NCBI GenBank assembly: GCA_011754535.1
Contig: JAAQVN010000001.1
Span: 1,488,001-1,552,000, forward strand
DNA: 64,000 bases
Direction: 5' to 3'
From: Enterobacter asburiae
GTDB taxonomy: Bacteria > Pseudomonadota > Gammaproteobacteria > Enterobacterales > Enterobacteriaceae
The notes below the pieces were generated by a model, which was not told the origin of the DNA, made no database searches, and saw nothing but the letters and a program-made list of their open reading frames with translations. Made by a program: the position numbers and the translations under genes. Shown here piece after piece: positions 1 to 7,535 of this stretch (within the stretch, counting starts at the first letter, position 1; each line of letters opens with the position of its first letter).

Positions 1-2
1 AA

Positions 3-779
3 CAACGTATTGATACAGCATTAGAACCGCTTACACATCAAGAAGCTAACTTCTTACACAATCACTATGGCACAATAGCTAACTTTAGCAACATCGCTGA
101 TAAAGGCATTGGCCTTGCTGCTGATCCTGTCGGAAAGTACTTCGAGAATATAGAGAAGATCCTGAAAGAAATTCAGGAAACGTACAAAAATACTTACATG
201 ACAAGAGGGGCCTTGATTGGTGAACAGTTCTATGTGAGACGTACACAATTGTTTAAAGAGCTTGAAAGAGAACTAAAAGTAGGTTTCCTAAACAAGGCTA
301 TGAAATTTGGCGAGTACACAAAAATAAAAAATGCTCTTGGCTTGTCAACAAGTTCAATTACTCATAAATGGAATGAGACAGGAATAAGTGATATTGATGG
401 CTATGCTACGCATATAAAACGAGCGGCAAAATATGTAGCAGCTATGAGATATGTTGGCTATGTAGGGATCGGCTTTAGTGCCCTTCATTCTATTAATGAA
501 ATTAATGAGGCTTGTTCTGTTGGTCGCGAAGATGAATGTACCAAAAAGAAATACACTGAAATAGGTAGTTTTGCAGGTAGCACTGGTGGCGGTATTCTTG
601 CAGGTGGTATGGCTGTTCCACTTTGTATAGCCATTGGCGTTGGTACGGCTGGGACAGGTGGATTAGTTTGTGCTGTTATCGCTGGAGGGACTTTAGGTTA
701 TGTTGGTGGGGAAGCTGGCGGCTGGGGGGGCGAAAAGGTAGGAAACACCCTTTATAATGTTATAGAAGGTTCAAAATGA
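3..779 (+). CDS. C-terminal part of a putative membrane-active toxin/effector (open at left edge)
   Basis: The reading frame is open from base 3, so the true start lies left of the window; the ATG at 198 is probably internal. About 258 residues are visible. The first two thirds are charged and mostly helical in character. The last ~75 residues form a long Gly/Ala-rich hydrophobic stretch with repeated GxxxG-like spacing (GSFAGSTGGGILAGG, AGGTLGYVGGEAGG), as in pore-forming or membrane-inserting toxin domains. The stop overlaps the start of a small membrane protein gene, the usual toxin-immunity layout. Base composition is clearly AT-richer than the core genes. I do not recognise the family. 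A polymorphic or type VI-secreted effector is inference; the delivery domain would lie outside the window. Confidence 0.55.
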   Translation, partial: QRIDTALEPLTHQEANFLHNHYGTIANFSNIADKGIGLAADPVGKYFENIEKILKEIQETYKNTYMTRGALIGEQFYVRRTQLFKELERELKVGFLNKAMKFGEYTKIKNALGLSTSSITHKWNETGISDIDGYATHIKRAAKYVAAMRYVGYVGIGFSALHSINEINEACSVGREDECTKKKYTEIGSFAGSTGGGILAGGMAVPLCIAIGVGTAGTGGLVCAVIAGGTLGYVGGEAGGWGGEKVGNTLYNVIEGSK

Positions 780-1168
780 ATTCATTGGATCTAATCATAA
801 TATGTTTAGCTGCAATATTTGTAACTTCACTGGCGTTTTATCTTATCTATGGGAAATTTACGGAATGTAAATTCGATCTTATCGCGGCTAAGTTTAAACA
901 AAAATTTGGATATACACCATTTTCCATGACTGTTGGTAAAGGTGGAGGCTTTTTCTTTTGGGGATATAAAGAATCCTATCTTATTAGTGCTCTTATATTT
1001 CCTAAGTTTCCAGCGACAAAAAAGACACTGACGGAAGAAGAAGTTTCATTCTTTAAAAGTCTAAAAGCCAGTGAAATATCTTGGTTCTATATCAAATATA
1101 TTGCATTGGTTATCGGATTGTTAAGTTTCATTTGTTTGTTGATTGTACTTAAAGTAAAGCCTGATTAA
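776..1168 (+). CDS. Small two-helix membrane protein, putative immunity protein
   Basis: A 130-residue protein whose ATG overlaps the preceding stop (ATGA), implying translational coupling. Hydrophobic helices lie at about residues 4-25 and 106-126, with a polar, Lys- and aromatic-rich loop of ~80 residues between them. The overlap, small size, membrane topology and AT-rich codon use fit an immunity protein that protects the inner membrane from the upstream gene's product. This is inferred from context; no family was recognised. Confidence 0.6.
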   Translation: MNSLDLIIICLAAIFVTSLAFYLIYGKFTECKFDLIAAKFKQKFGYTPFSMTVGKGGGFFFWGYKESYLISALIFPKFPATKKTLTEEEVSFFKSLKASEISWFYIKYIALVIGLLSFICLLIVLKVKPD

Positions 1169-1258
1169 TGTACTGCCAGATAGAACTTAGTCCTTTGTGG
1201 CATAACTGATAACTAGCTGATTTGTCATGTAAAATATACATTCTTTAGTTTTCTGAGA

Positions 1259-1278
1259 AAAGCCGCGAAAGCGGCTTT
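1259..1278 (+). terminator. Short GC-rich hairpin after the putative immunity gene
   Basis: Eight-base arms (AAAGCCGC / GCGGCTTT) flank a GAAA tetraloop, 90 bases after the stop at 1168. The U tract after the stem is short, so termination is likely but not certain. Confidence 0.5.
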
Positions 1279-1393
1279 ACTTGTATGTGAATACGAAACC
1301 CGCTTAGGTACTGGTGTAAGTATCCCGCATAATCGTGCCATTCATATTTAGAGATCATCCGGCATAATCACTCTGCCAACGAAGGAGATCGCT

Positions 1394-1660
1394 ATGCGTA
1401 AAGCCCGTTTTACTGAGCATCAGATCATCGCTGCGATTAAGTCGGTTGAAGCCGGACGAACCGTTAAAGATGTCTGCCGGGAGGCCGGTATCTCTGAAGC
1501 CACCTACTACAACTGGAAGTCCAGATACGGTGGCATGGAAGCTTCTGATATTAAAAAAATCAAGGATCTTGAGGACGAGAACCGCCGTCTAAAACAGATG
1601 TTTGCCGACCTTAGCCTGGAGAACCGGGCGCTGAAAGACGTTATCGAAAAAAAGCTTTAA
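1394..1660 (+). CDS. IS3-family transposase OrfA
   Basis: An 88-residue DNA-binding subunit. It has an N-terminal helix-turn-helix (FTEHQIIAAIKSVEAG...DVCREAGISEATYYNWKSRYGG) followed by a leucine-zipper-like coiled coil (DLEDENRRLKQMFADLSLENRAL), the standard OrfA plan. GGAG lies a few bases before the ATG. The stop follows directly after the A_AAA_AAG slippery heptamer, where a -1 shift would join OrfB. The frame is intact, so OrfA alone may still be made. Confidence 0.88.
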   Translation: MRKARFTEHQIIAAIKSVEAGRTVKDVCREAGISEATYYNWKSRYGGMEASDIKKIKDLEDENRRLKQMFADLSLENRALKDVIEKKL

Positions 1661-2505
1661 AACCAGCCTTTAAGCGTGAGCTGGTCACTCATCTGATAAC
1701 GACGTTCGGACTCAGTATTCGTCAGACCTGCCGGAGTCTTCATCTGAGCAGAGCGGTTTACCATTACCGCCCGGATACCACACGTGATGAGCCCGTTATT
1801 GCCGCATTGCAGGCGGTGGCTGAACGATACCCGCGATATGGTTTTCCGAAGCTTTACCAGGTTTTGCGACGGCAGGGATATCCGTGAAATCACAAAAGGC
1901 TCCACCGTATTTACTGTCTGCTGAAGCTGAATTTTCGCCGTAAGGGCAAACAACGGCTGCCGGTACGCAATCCCTCACCACTGGCCACGCCGGAAGCGCT
2001 GAACCAGAGCTGGTCTGTCGATTTTATGCATGATGCGCTGGCCTGTGGCCGTCGTTTTCGCACATTCAATGTCGTTGATGACTTTAACCGTGAGGCGTTG
2101 TCGATTGAAATCGATCTGAATCTGCCAGCTTTGCGGGTGGTTCGAGTGCTCGACAGGATCGCGGCAAACCGTGGCTATCCGGTCATGCTGCGCATGGATA
2201 ATGGTCCGGAATTTATCTCTCTGGCGCTGGCTGAATGGGCTGAGAGGCACGCAGTAAAACTGGAGTTTATCCAGCCGGGTAAGCCGACGCAGAATGCTTT
2301 CATCGAGCGTTTTAACAGGACATATCGTACAGAAATACTCGATTTTTATCTGTTCAGAACGCTGAATGAAGTGCGGGAAATCACGGAGAAATGGTTATCA
2401 GAATATAACTGTGAACGCCCGCATGAATCACTGAACAATATGACACCGGAGGAATATCGACAGCACTATTATTTGGCCGGGATCTCAAAAAATGCCTGGA
2501 ACTAA
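1651..2505 (+). pseudogene. IS3-family transposase OrfB (DDE integrase) broken by a TGA
   Basis: Read in the -1 frame from the slippery site, this gives an rve-type integrase of about 285 residues. It includes the DDE motifs: the Asp of WSVDFMHDAL, the Asp of LRMDNGPEF and the Glu of NAFIERFNRTYR. A TGA at 1885-1887 interrupts the frame in a GYP-stop-NHKRLHRIY context, where family members normally have Trp; TGG to TGA is the simplest explanation. The remaining frame restarts only at internal ATG codons such as 2026, after the first catalytic Asp, so no full catalytic domain can be made without readthrough. Confidence 0.85.
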
Positions 2506-2541
2506 AACGGGTCTATTTACAATATAGCGGAAGGGGGTAGG

Positions 2542-2580
2542 GAAAGGATTCTGACAGTTTAGTACTGTCAGAATCCTTTC
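2542..2580. repeat. 17-bp perfect inverted repeat
   Basis: GAAAGGATTCTGACAGT (2542-2558) and its exact reverse complement (2564-2580) are separated by TTAGT. It lies just outside the proposed right end of the insertion sequence and ~220 bases beyond the stop of the convergent KAP gene. There is no U tract on either strand. It could be a terminator-like hairpin, a protein-binding palindrome or a scar of a small element. Confidence 0.7.
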
Positions 2581-2802
2581 GATATCTATCAGAAGATTGA
2601 GCAAAAACCGGATCACACTCGATGAAAGTAGTAAATGTTTCACATGTTGACAAAGTTTAGACTGAGTATTCACATTTATCATTTTATGTAATTACGTTAT
2701 TGTGCTAGGGTGCTGGCTTAAGGTGGTACAGTACTTCCCATCGTTCAACTTGGTGAAATATGGAAAGTACTTTTAGTATTAATTGGTAGTAGCTGATATT
2801 TC

Positions 2803-4107
2803 CTATTGTTGAACGTTAAAAATCAGGTCTATAGCGTGAGATATAGTTAATGGTTGTTGACCAAAACCGCTACGAAATATTGTTTGATCATCTTCTCTTA
2901 ACGCCTTTGCGTAACCTTCGCGAGTAAGATACTCAGTATTCAGTGCTAACAAGATATGATAGTTGTCTTCTTCCGGTAGTTCAGTAACACCTAGTGCCTC
3001 CATGACATGATTTTTGGTTATTGTCCTCTCTTTGATTTTTACGAGTAAACTTTCATCTTTAAGTTTTAGGAATACAGCAATAGCAACTCCAATTTGATAC
3101 TCCCATTTTAATCCATTATCAAAGCTTGTATTACAAAGAAGTAATAGGCTATAGCATCTTTCGGCATCTCTTAGACTAAAGTTATTGATTCTTAGCAGAT
3201 AAGATAACACATCCAGTGAAGGTTTAAGATCAATGTTTCTGCTTAATATTTTTTTATTAATATAATTGACGTATTTTGAAAGTGTGTATGATTTCATCCC
3301 AGCATTATCATCTTTTGGTAGTGAAACCCATAAATGAATAAATTTATTTAGATACATGCTGGCATCTATGGAACCATATGTTTTTTGTATTACCTTGATA
3401 AATTGTTCTTTATCGGTAGAGAGGATGAAGTAAATGTTTTTTGTATTAAAAACATGTTTTATCCTCTCAAGTAACTCAAGAGAGTAATTAGGTCTTGCAC
3501 GATCTAGTTCATCTATAATAAATATTAACTTTTTTTCAGCGGCAATATCAGAAAGTGTGCTGCGGAAGTGTTCAAGTGTGTTATTCTCTTTATCAAGTTG
3601 CGTTATTTTTTCTTCTATATATTTTTCTAACGGGTCATTGATTGCAGAGCTAATATCATCTCCAATATTTTCGAATTCGGAACCTTTCACAGTTCCTAAT
3701 GTTAGTGCACTGATACCTATTTTAAGAGATGTTTTTAATAATACCGATGCCACTTTTTTGGTGGCGGAGAGATATTTTTCTTTTAAGTTTTCATTGTCTA
3801 TTTTAGCATATATATGCGATGCTATAGCTATGAAAGGGTCCGATTGAAAATCATTTTGAAATGCATCAAAGTAAACAACATTGAATTTTCCATCTTTGAT
3901 GATTTCTGCTTCCCACATTTTCAGGAAGGTCGTTTTCCCATTTCCCCATTTTTCATTTAAGGCTATAACAAGGTTTTCATCATCGCTATTTGCAATGATA
4001 TTTTCAAGTTGAGTGCTGAATTTTTTTCTGTTAAATATATCATTCTCGGTGGTAAATCCTTCGCTACAGTTTATTTCAGGTACAGTAAGTCGCATATAAT
4101 TCTCCAT
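2803..4107 (-). CDS. KAP-family P-loop NTPase
   Basis: A 434-residue protein with a Walker A motif WGNGKTT (residues 54-60) near the N-terminus and a Walker B region KLIFIIDELDRARPN at about residue 190. This is the hallmark pairing of KAP P-loop NTPases, whose members include the plasmid F exclusion protein PifA. A hydrophobic stretch of about 25 residues between the two motifs could be the membrane-associated segment typical of the family. GGAAGGG lies eight bases before the chosen ATG; Met5, preceded by GGAG, is an alternative start. It is AT-rich and lies in the accessory segment. KAP proteins are often linked to phage exclusion, but a defence role here is inference. Confidence 0.85.
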   Translation of the reverse strand: MENYMRLTVPEINCSEGFTTENDIFNRKKFSTQLENIIANSDDENLVIALNEKWGNGKTTFLKMWEAEIIKDGKFNVVYFDAFQNDFQSDPFIAIASHIYAKIDNENLKEKYLSATKKVASVLLKTSLKIGISALTLGTVKGSEFENIGDDISSAINDPLEKYIEEKITQLDKENNTLEHFRSTLSDIAAEKKLIFIIDELDRARPNYSLELLERIKHVFNTKNIYFILSTDKEQFIKVIQKTYGSIDASMYLNKFIHLWVSLPKDDNAGMKSYTLSKYVNYINKKILSRNIDLKPSLDVLSYLLRINNFSLRDAERCYSLLLLCNTSFDNGLKWEYQIGVAIAVFLKLKDESLLVKIKERTITKNHVMEALGVTELPEEDNYHILLALNTEYLTREGYAKALREDDQTIFRSGFGQQPLTISHAIDLIFNVQQ

Positions 4108-4179
4108 AATAAATACCCTTCCAGAAAGGTATTAGTAGATTACTATGAACAAAACCTGTTGATATTACTTTTTTTATTA

Positions 4180-4389
4180 TTACCAATCCCATTTAACTGT
4201 AGTATCTAGCCCACGCAAATTGGTATGTTCAGTTCGAGTAGCCTTGAGTACTGTTTCACCGGTTTCAATTGAAATGATATCGTATTCTTCGATTTCAGTT
4301 TGGCCCATTGTTCCTTTAGTACGGAAATTAGTTCTTATGTATTTGAATTTATCATGAGGATAGTTTTTTTCAAACTGTGTTTCTGTCAT
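4180..4389 (-). CDS. Hypothetical 69-residue protein upstream of the KAP gene
   Basis: A small charged protein (MTETQFEKNYPHDKFKYI...) with no signal peptide or membrane segment, rich in Thr, Glu and Lys. It reads in the same direction as the KAP NTPase, 72 bases upstream of it, so the two may be co-transcribed. It has the AT-rich composition of the island. The family was not recognised; a two-gene functional unit with the NTPase is only suggested by position. Confidence 0.5.
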   Translation of the reverse strand: MTETQFEKNYPHDKFKYIRTNFRTKGTMGQTEIEEYDIISIETGETVLKATRTEHTNLRGLDTTVKWDW

Positions 4390-4442
4390 TTGACTATTCC
4401 CTAAAGTGGGTTCGCAACATTAATATATAAACAACTTCCGAG

Positions 4443-4466
4443 AGCCTGTACAGAACTGTACAGGCT
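4443..4466. repeat. Perfect palindrome between the small gene and the ybhA-like gene
   Basis: AGCCTGTACAG, a two-base AA spacer, and CTGTACAGGCT form an 11-bp perfect hairpin followed by TTTTC on the + strand. It sits just after the stop of the ybhA-like gene and before the ATG at 4389. It could end transcription of the upstream gene or act as an operator. The run of T on + does not match the - direction of both neighbours. Confidence 0.55.
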
Positions 4467-4473
4467 TTTCTAC

Positions 4474-5304
4474 TTATGCAGGTACTTGTTCAAAGTACTG
4501 ATTAAGTACCTCAGCAATGCTAGATTCAGTATTAGTACCAATCACAACATTTGCACATGCTTTAACCTCGTCAGAGGCATTACCCATTGCTACACCTAAT
4601 CCCGCACTTTGTAGCATACTCACATCATTAAAGTTATCGCCAAAAGCGATCACATCCTTCATTGATAAACACTGTGACTCAACCCACTGCGTAAGGCGTT
4701 TACCTTTACTATTGCCTGTTTGGGCGATATCAACTTGATCATGCCATGACCATTCACAGGTAAGGCCGATCTCCCTCTCAACCACTTGAGTAAATTTTTT
4801 CAACTTATCGATATCACTATCAGTTAGGGCGAACTTCCAGATCTTATCTACGTCACGAGCAGCAGCCCCTAAAGAATCAACGAGTTTGAACACCGGGCGT
4901 TGATGTTCAGGTAACGTTCTAGCCCATGTTTCAGTACGTGTAATATGTCCAGTTACTTCACTGTAAAACATTGCATCGTCTGCGTACATTAAGCCATGAA
5001 CATTATGAGTATCTAGCAGTTTTACAAGTTGCGTAGCCTGATCTGGAAGTAGAGGATCAGAGGTAAGTACTCGTTTTCCTATGTAATCGTAAAGCAATGC
5101 CCCGTTACAGCATATAGCGGGTGTATCTAGCTCTAACGCCTGATAGAAAGGATGGATTGCTACATGATGTCGTCCGGTCACGATTACTACCTTTGCACCA
5201 GATTTACGGGCATTCTGAAGGGCCAGTATGGATTCAGGGAGTATTTTTTTTTGTGGGGTAAGTAGCGTGCCGTCGAGATCAAGGGCAATAACTTTAAAGG
5301 TCAT
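4474..5304 (-). CDS. ybhA: HAD-superfamily phosphatase, YbhA-like (island copy)
   Basis: A full-length 276-residue Cof-type HAD hydrolase. It has motif I DLDGT with Asp9 as expected nucleophile, VTGRHH (motif II), NSKGKRL (the Lys of motif III) and FGDNFNDVSML (motif IV). E. coli YbhA dephosphorylates pyridoxal phosphate and is the closest known relative by length and motifs. The start MTFKVIALDLDGT is preferred over an in-frame upstream ATG at 5487, because the extra residues have no family counterpart. Codon use is AT-rich compared with pgl and differs from the truncated native copy at 5504-5815. Its position 200 bases behind that fragment suggests it is transcribed from the old ybhA promoter and supplies the lost activity. 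Confidence 0.85.
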   Translation of the reverse strand: MTFKVIALDLDGTLLTPQKKILPESILALQNARKSGAKVVIVTGRHHVAIHPFYQALELDTPAICCNGALLYDYIGKRVLTSDPLLPDQATQLVKLLDTHNVHGLMYADDAMFYSEVTGHITRTETWARTLPEHQRPVFKLVDSLGAAARDVDKIWKFALTDSDIDKLKKFTQVVEREIGLTCEWSWHDQVDIAQTGNSKGKRLTQWVESQCLSMKDVIAFGDNFNDVSMLQSAGLGVAMGNASDEVKACANVVIGTNTESSIAEVLNQYFEQVPA

Positions 5305-5503
5305 TTCATGTACACATATGAAGTTGATAGATAAAACGATAGTACACCTTATGGGCGATAGGTCAAAAAAGCAGAATGGCAGGTAAAGACTGTGTAAAGT
5401 AGTGGGCCAGTCTGCGATTCTAGACGCTCTAAAAGCATCATATGGCGATTTTACATAACAGATTGTAGAAGAGGACTTGATCCGCAACGCCCTAGAGCGG
5501 CTT

Positions 5504-5815
5504 CTATGAGGTTGTGCAAGGTGAATTTGATGAAAGGATTTGTTTAGTTAAATCAATTGGCTGTGTGTTTTGGGTGTTTTTTTGTACAATGCTGCCACTA
5601 TTCAAATAAGTACCATTACAACAAATTGCAGGTGTATCTAATGCCAGTGCCTGATAAAAAGGATGAATGGCAACGTGATGTCGACCCGTTACGATAAGGA
5701 GTTGATATCCTACTTCCTGCGCGCGTTTAAGCGCTTCAAGGGAGGAGGGGAGCAGGGTTTTCTGAGGGGTAAGTAATGTTCCGTCTAAATCCAGTGCAAT
5801 CACACGCGAGGTCAT
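5504..5815 (-). pseudogene. ybhA: Truncated native ybhA (5' fragment)
   Basis: The first ~71 residues (MTSRVIALDLDGTLL... to DTPAICCNGTYL) match the E. coli YbhA N-terminus very closely, as I recall it. They are about 73% identical (52 of 71, counted by eye) to the neighbouring island copy. After TYL the frame runs into ~32 unrelated AT-rich residues and stops at 5504. All HAD motifs after motif II are missing, so no active enzyme is expected. Its place next to pgl is the E. coli location of ybhA, marking this as the original gene cut by the accessory segment. Confidence 0.85.
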
Positions 5816-5955
5816 TTGTTCTTCCGGGTTAATGTTGAATTTTAGGTCTCAGGGGATGTTACGCCGAGAGTAAATCGCTGCAAAATTCCTGGCTAAAATT
5901 CAGCATTCACCGTTAAAAATAATCACTTTCACGTGCAGTGAGGAAAGGAGTATTC

Positions 5956-6951
5956 ATGAAACAAACCGTTTATACCGCCAGTCCTGAAAGTCAGCAGATC
6001 CACGTCTGGCGCTTGAATGCAGAAGGTTCGCTCACGCTGGTTCAGGTTGTTGATGTGCCGGGCCAGGTGCAACCGATGGTCATCAGCCCGGATAAACGTT
6101 TCTTGTACGTGGGTGTGCGCCCGGAGTTTCGCGTGCTGGCCTACCGTATCTCTCCTGACGACGGCGCGCTGACCTACACCGCTGAAGCGCCCTTGCCGGG
6201 CAGCCCAACCCACATCTCGACCGATCGTAAAGGCAACTTCGTTTTCAGCGGCTCCTATAATGCGGGCTGCGTCAGCGTGACGCGACTTGAAGATGGTATT
6301 CCGACGGATACCGTGGATGTGGTTGAAGGGCTGGAAGGCTGTCACTCGGCGAATATCTCTCCGGACAACCGCACGCTGTGGGTGCCTGCGCTGAAGCAGG
6401 ATCGTATCTGCCTGTTCACCCTGAGCGACGATGGTCACCTGGTGGCGCAGAATCCGGCTGAGGTCACCACCGTTGAGGGCGCAGGTCCTCGCCATATGGT
6501 CTTCCACCCGAACCAGCAATATGCCTACGTCGTCAATGAACTGAACAGCTCTGTGGACGTATGGGAACTGAAAGATCCAAACGGTCAGATTGAGTGCGTG
6601 CAGACGCTGGATATGATGCCGTCTGACTTCTCCGATACCCGCTGGGCGGCGGATATTCACATCACGCCGGATGGCCGCCACCTTTACGCCTGCGACCGTA
6701 CCTCCAGCCTGATTACCGTGTTTAGCGTCTCTGAAGACGGCAGCGTGCTGGCGATTGAAGGTTTCCAGCCAACGGAAACCCAGCCGCGCGGCTTTAATAT
6801 CGATCACAGCGGTAAATACCTGATTGCGGCGGGGCAGAAATCCCACCACATCGCGCTGTATGAAATCAAAGGCGAGCAGGGGCTGCTGGAAGAGAAAGGA
6901 CGGTACGCCGTCGGCCAGGGGCCAATGTGGGTAGTGGTAAACGCTCACTAA
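5956..6951 (+). CDS. pgl: 6-phosphogluconolactonase
   Basis: Hydrolyses 6-phosphogluconolactone to 6-phosphogluconate in the oxidative pentose phosphate pathway, in the cytoplasm. The 331-residue product matches the E. coli seven-bladed beta-propeller lactonase (YbhE) in length and nearly throughout its sequence, e.g. [30 protein letters not shown] and the C-terminal [12 protein letters not shown]. The ATG at 5956 is chosen over an upstream GTG at 5938 because AAAGGAG lies six bases before it and it matches the family N-terminus. It is divergent from ybhA and followed by its own terminator. Confidence 0.97.
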   Translation: MKQTVYTASPESQQIHVWRLNAEGSLTLVQVVDVPGQVQPMVISPDKRFLYVGVRPEFRVLAYRISPDDGALTYTAEAPLPGSPTHISTDRKGNFVFSGSYNAGCVSVTRLEDGIPTDTVDVVEGLEGCHSANISPDNRTLWVPALKQDRICLFTLSDDGHLVAQNPAEVTTVEGAGPRHMVFHPNQQYAYVVNELNSSVDVWELKDPNGQIECVQTLDMMPSDFSDTRWAADIHITPDGRHLYACDRTSSLITVFSVSEDGSVLAIEGFQPTETQPRGFNIDHSGKYLIAAGQKSHHIALYEIKGEQGLLEEKGRYAVGQGPMWVVVNAH

Positions 6952-6964
6952 ACCGCTAAAAACA

Positions 6965-6992
6965 AAAAACCTCGCGAATGCGAGGTTTTTTA
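6965..6992 (+). terminator. Terminator of pgl
   Basis: AAAACCTCGC and GCGAGGTTTT arms flank a GAAT loop and are followed by T residues; it starts 14 bases after the pgl stop. Confidence 0.85.
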
Positions 6993-7011
6993 TGCCCGGT
7001 GGTTGCCGGGT

Positions 7012-7331
7012 GAGCACATCAAAACGTAACCAACACGTCCATCATAATATTGGCTTAAGGTGATGTAAATTCATCATCAACGAAAAAAAGAGATTATGAG
7101 ACGATGGTGGATATTAATATTCAGTATAAACAGTTACTTATTTGTTTTCTCTTTATAAATTCCTAAACTCCATTTAACTGTTTTTATGTACAGTAATGGT
7201 CTGATATCATTCTGTTCGTTGGTTTGATGTGTTGCAGTTCCGCAATTCAGGATCCGTTTCAAGTCCTGGCTGTCGGGTGGTGCCGACAGTGCCTAAACTG
7301 CGGAGCACGTCAAAACATAACCAACACACCT
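7012..7331 (+). repeat. Diverged direct repeat upstream of a small peptide gene
   Basis: A 29-base sequence beginning GAGCAC is present at 7012-7040 and again at 7303-7331, matching at 24 of 29 positions. The shared core is TCAAAAC, one variable base, then TAACCAACAC. The 6952-7393 gap holds nothing else I can name besides the pgl terminator; the stretch between the repeats is AT-rich. A duplicated leader of this kind is seen at small-toxin and small-RNA loci. Confidence 0.55.
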
Positions 7332-7393
7332 CTGGTGACAGGCAGCGGAAAGGTAAATCAGAGGAGAAGTGCTCTATACCAAAGGAGTGGCGT

Positions 7394-7483
7394 ATGAGCG
7401 GTGTGGAATGGGCAATTCTGTTCCTGCAACTTATGGTTGCGATTATGCAACTATTGGATGCGTATCTTAAGTTTGGTGCCTGA
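7394..7483 (+). CDS. Small hydrophobic peptide, 29 residues
   Basis: AAAGGAG lies nine bases before the ATG. The peptide begins MSGVEWAILFLQLM and ends DAYLKFGA; residues ~5-24 form one likely membrane helix. A strong terminator follows. The longer frame from 7229 is unlikely because its N-terminal part overlaps the direct repeat and has no ribosome site. Size, topology, strong ribosome site and duplicated leader resemble type I toxins or regulatory membrane peptides, but no antisense RNA gene could be shown. Confidence 0.55.
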   Translation: MSGVEWAILFLQLMVAIMQLLDAYLKFGA

Positions 7484-7497
7484 CGTATCCAGTCGCA

Positions 7498-7529
7498 GTA
7501 AAAAGGGGGATTAACATCCCCCTTTTACT
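7498..7529. terminator. Strong hairpin terminator between the small peptide and ybhC
   Basis: AAAAGGGGGAT and ATCCCCCTTTT arms flank a TAAC loop. It is symmetric, so it can serve both the small peptide gene (+) and ybhC (-), which ends at 7536. Confidence 0.88.
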
Positions 7530-7535
7530 CTTATC

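Larger units (their letters stand above)
1286..2521 (+). mobile_element. IS3-family insertion sequence, probably inactive
   Basis: The element holds orfA and an orfB-like integrase frame in the -1 phase. The A_AAA_AAG heptamer at 1648-1654 is the classic IS3-family programmed frameshift site. A tentative right end is TTTACA at 2521: its reverse complement, TGTAAATAGACCCGTTTTAG, loosely matches TGTGAATACGAAACCCGCTT near 1286, giving ~1.24 kb, a normal length. No target duplication was seen at these limits, so the ends are uncertain. An in-frame TGA inside orfB (1885-1887) suggests the copy no longer makes the OrfAB fusion transposase. Confidence 0.75.

Noticed and set aside
4443..4466. Palindrome considered as a LexA box
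   Set aside because: The CTG and CAG are 12 bases apart, not 10.
5929..7017. 362-codon open frame opposite pgl
   Set aside because: Shadow of pgl; the composition is typical of reversed coding DNA and it has no start signal.
7229..7393. N-terminal extension of the small peptide frame
   Set aside because: It runs through the direct repeat, lacks a ribosome site and has no plausible protein features; the ATG at 7394 has AAAGGAG.
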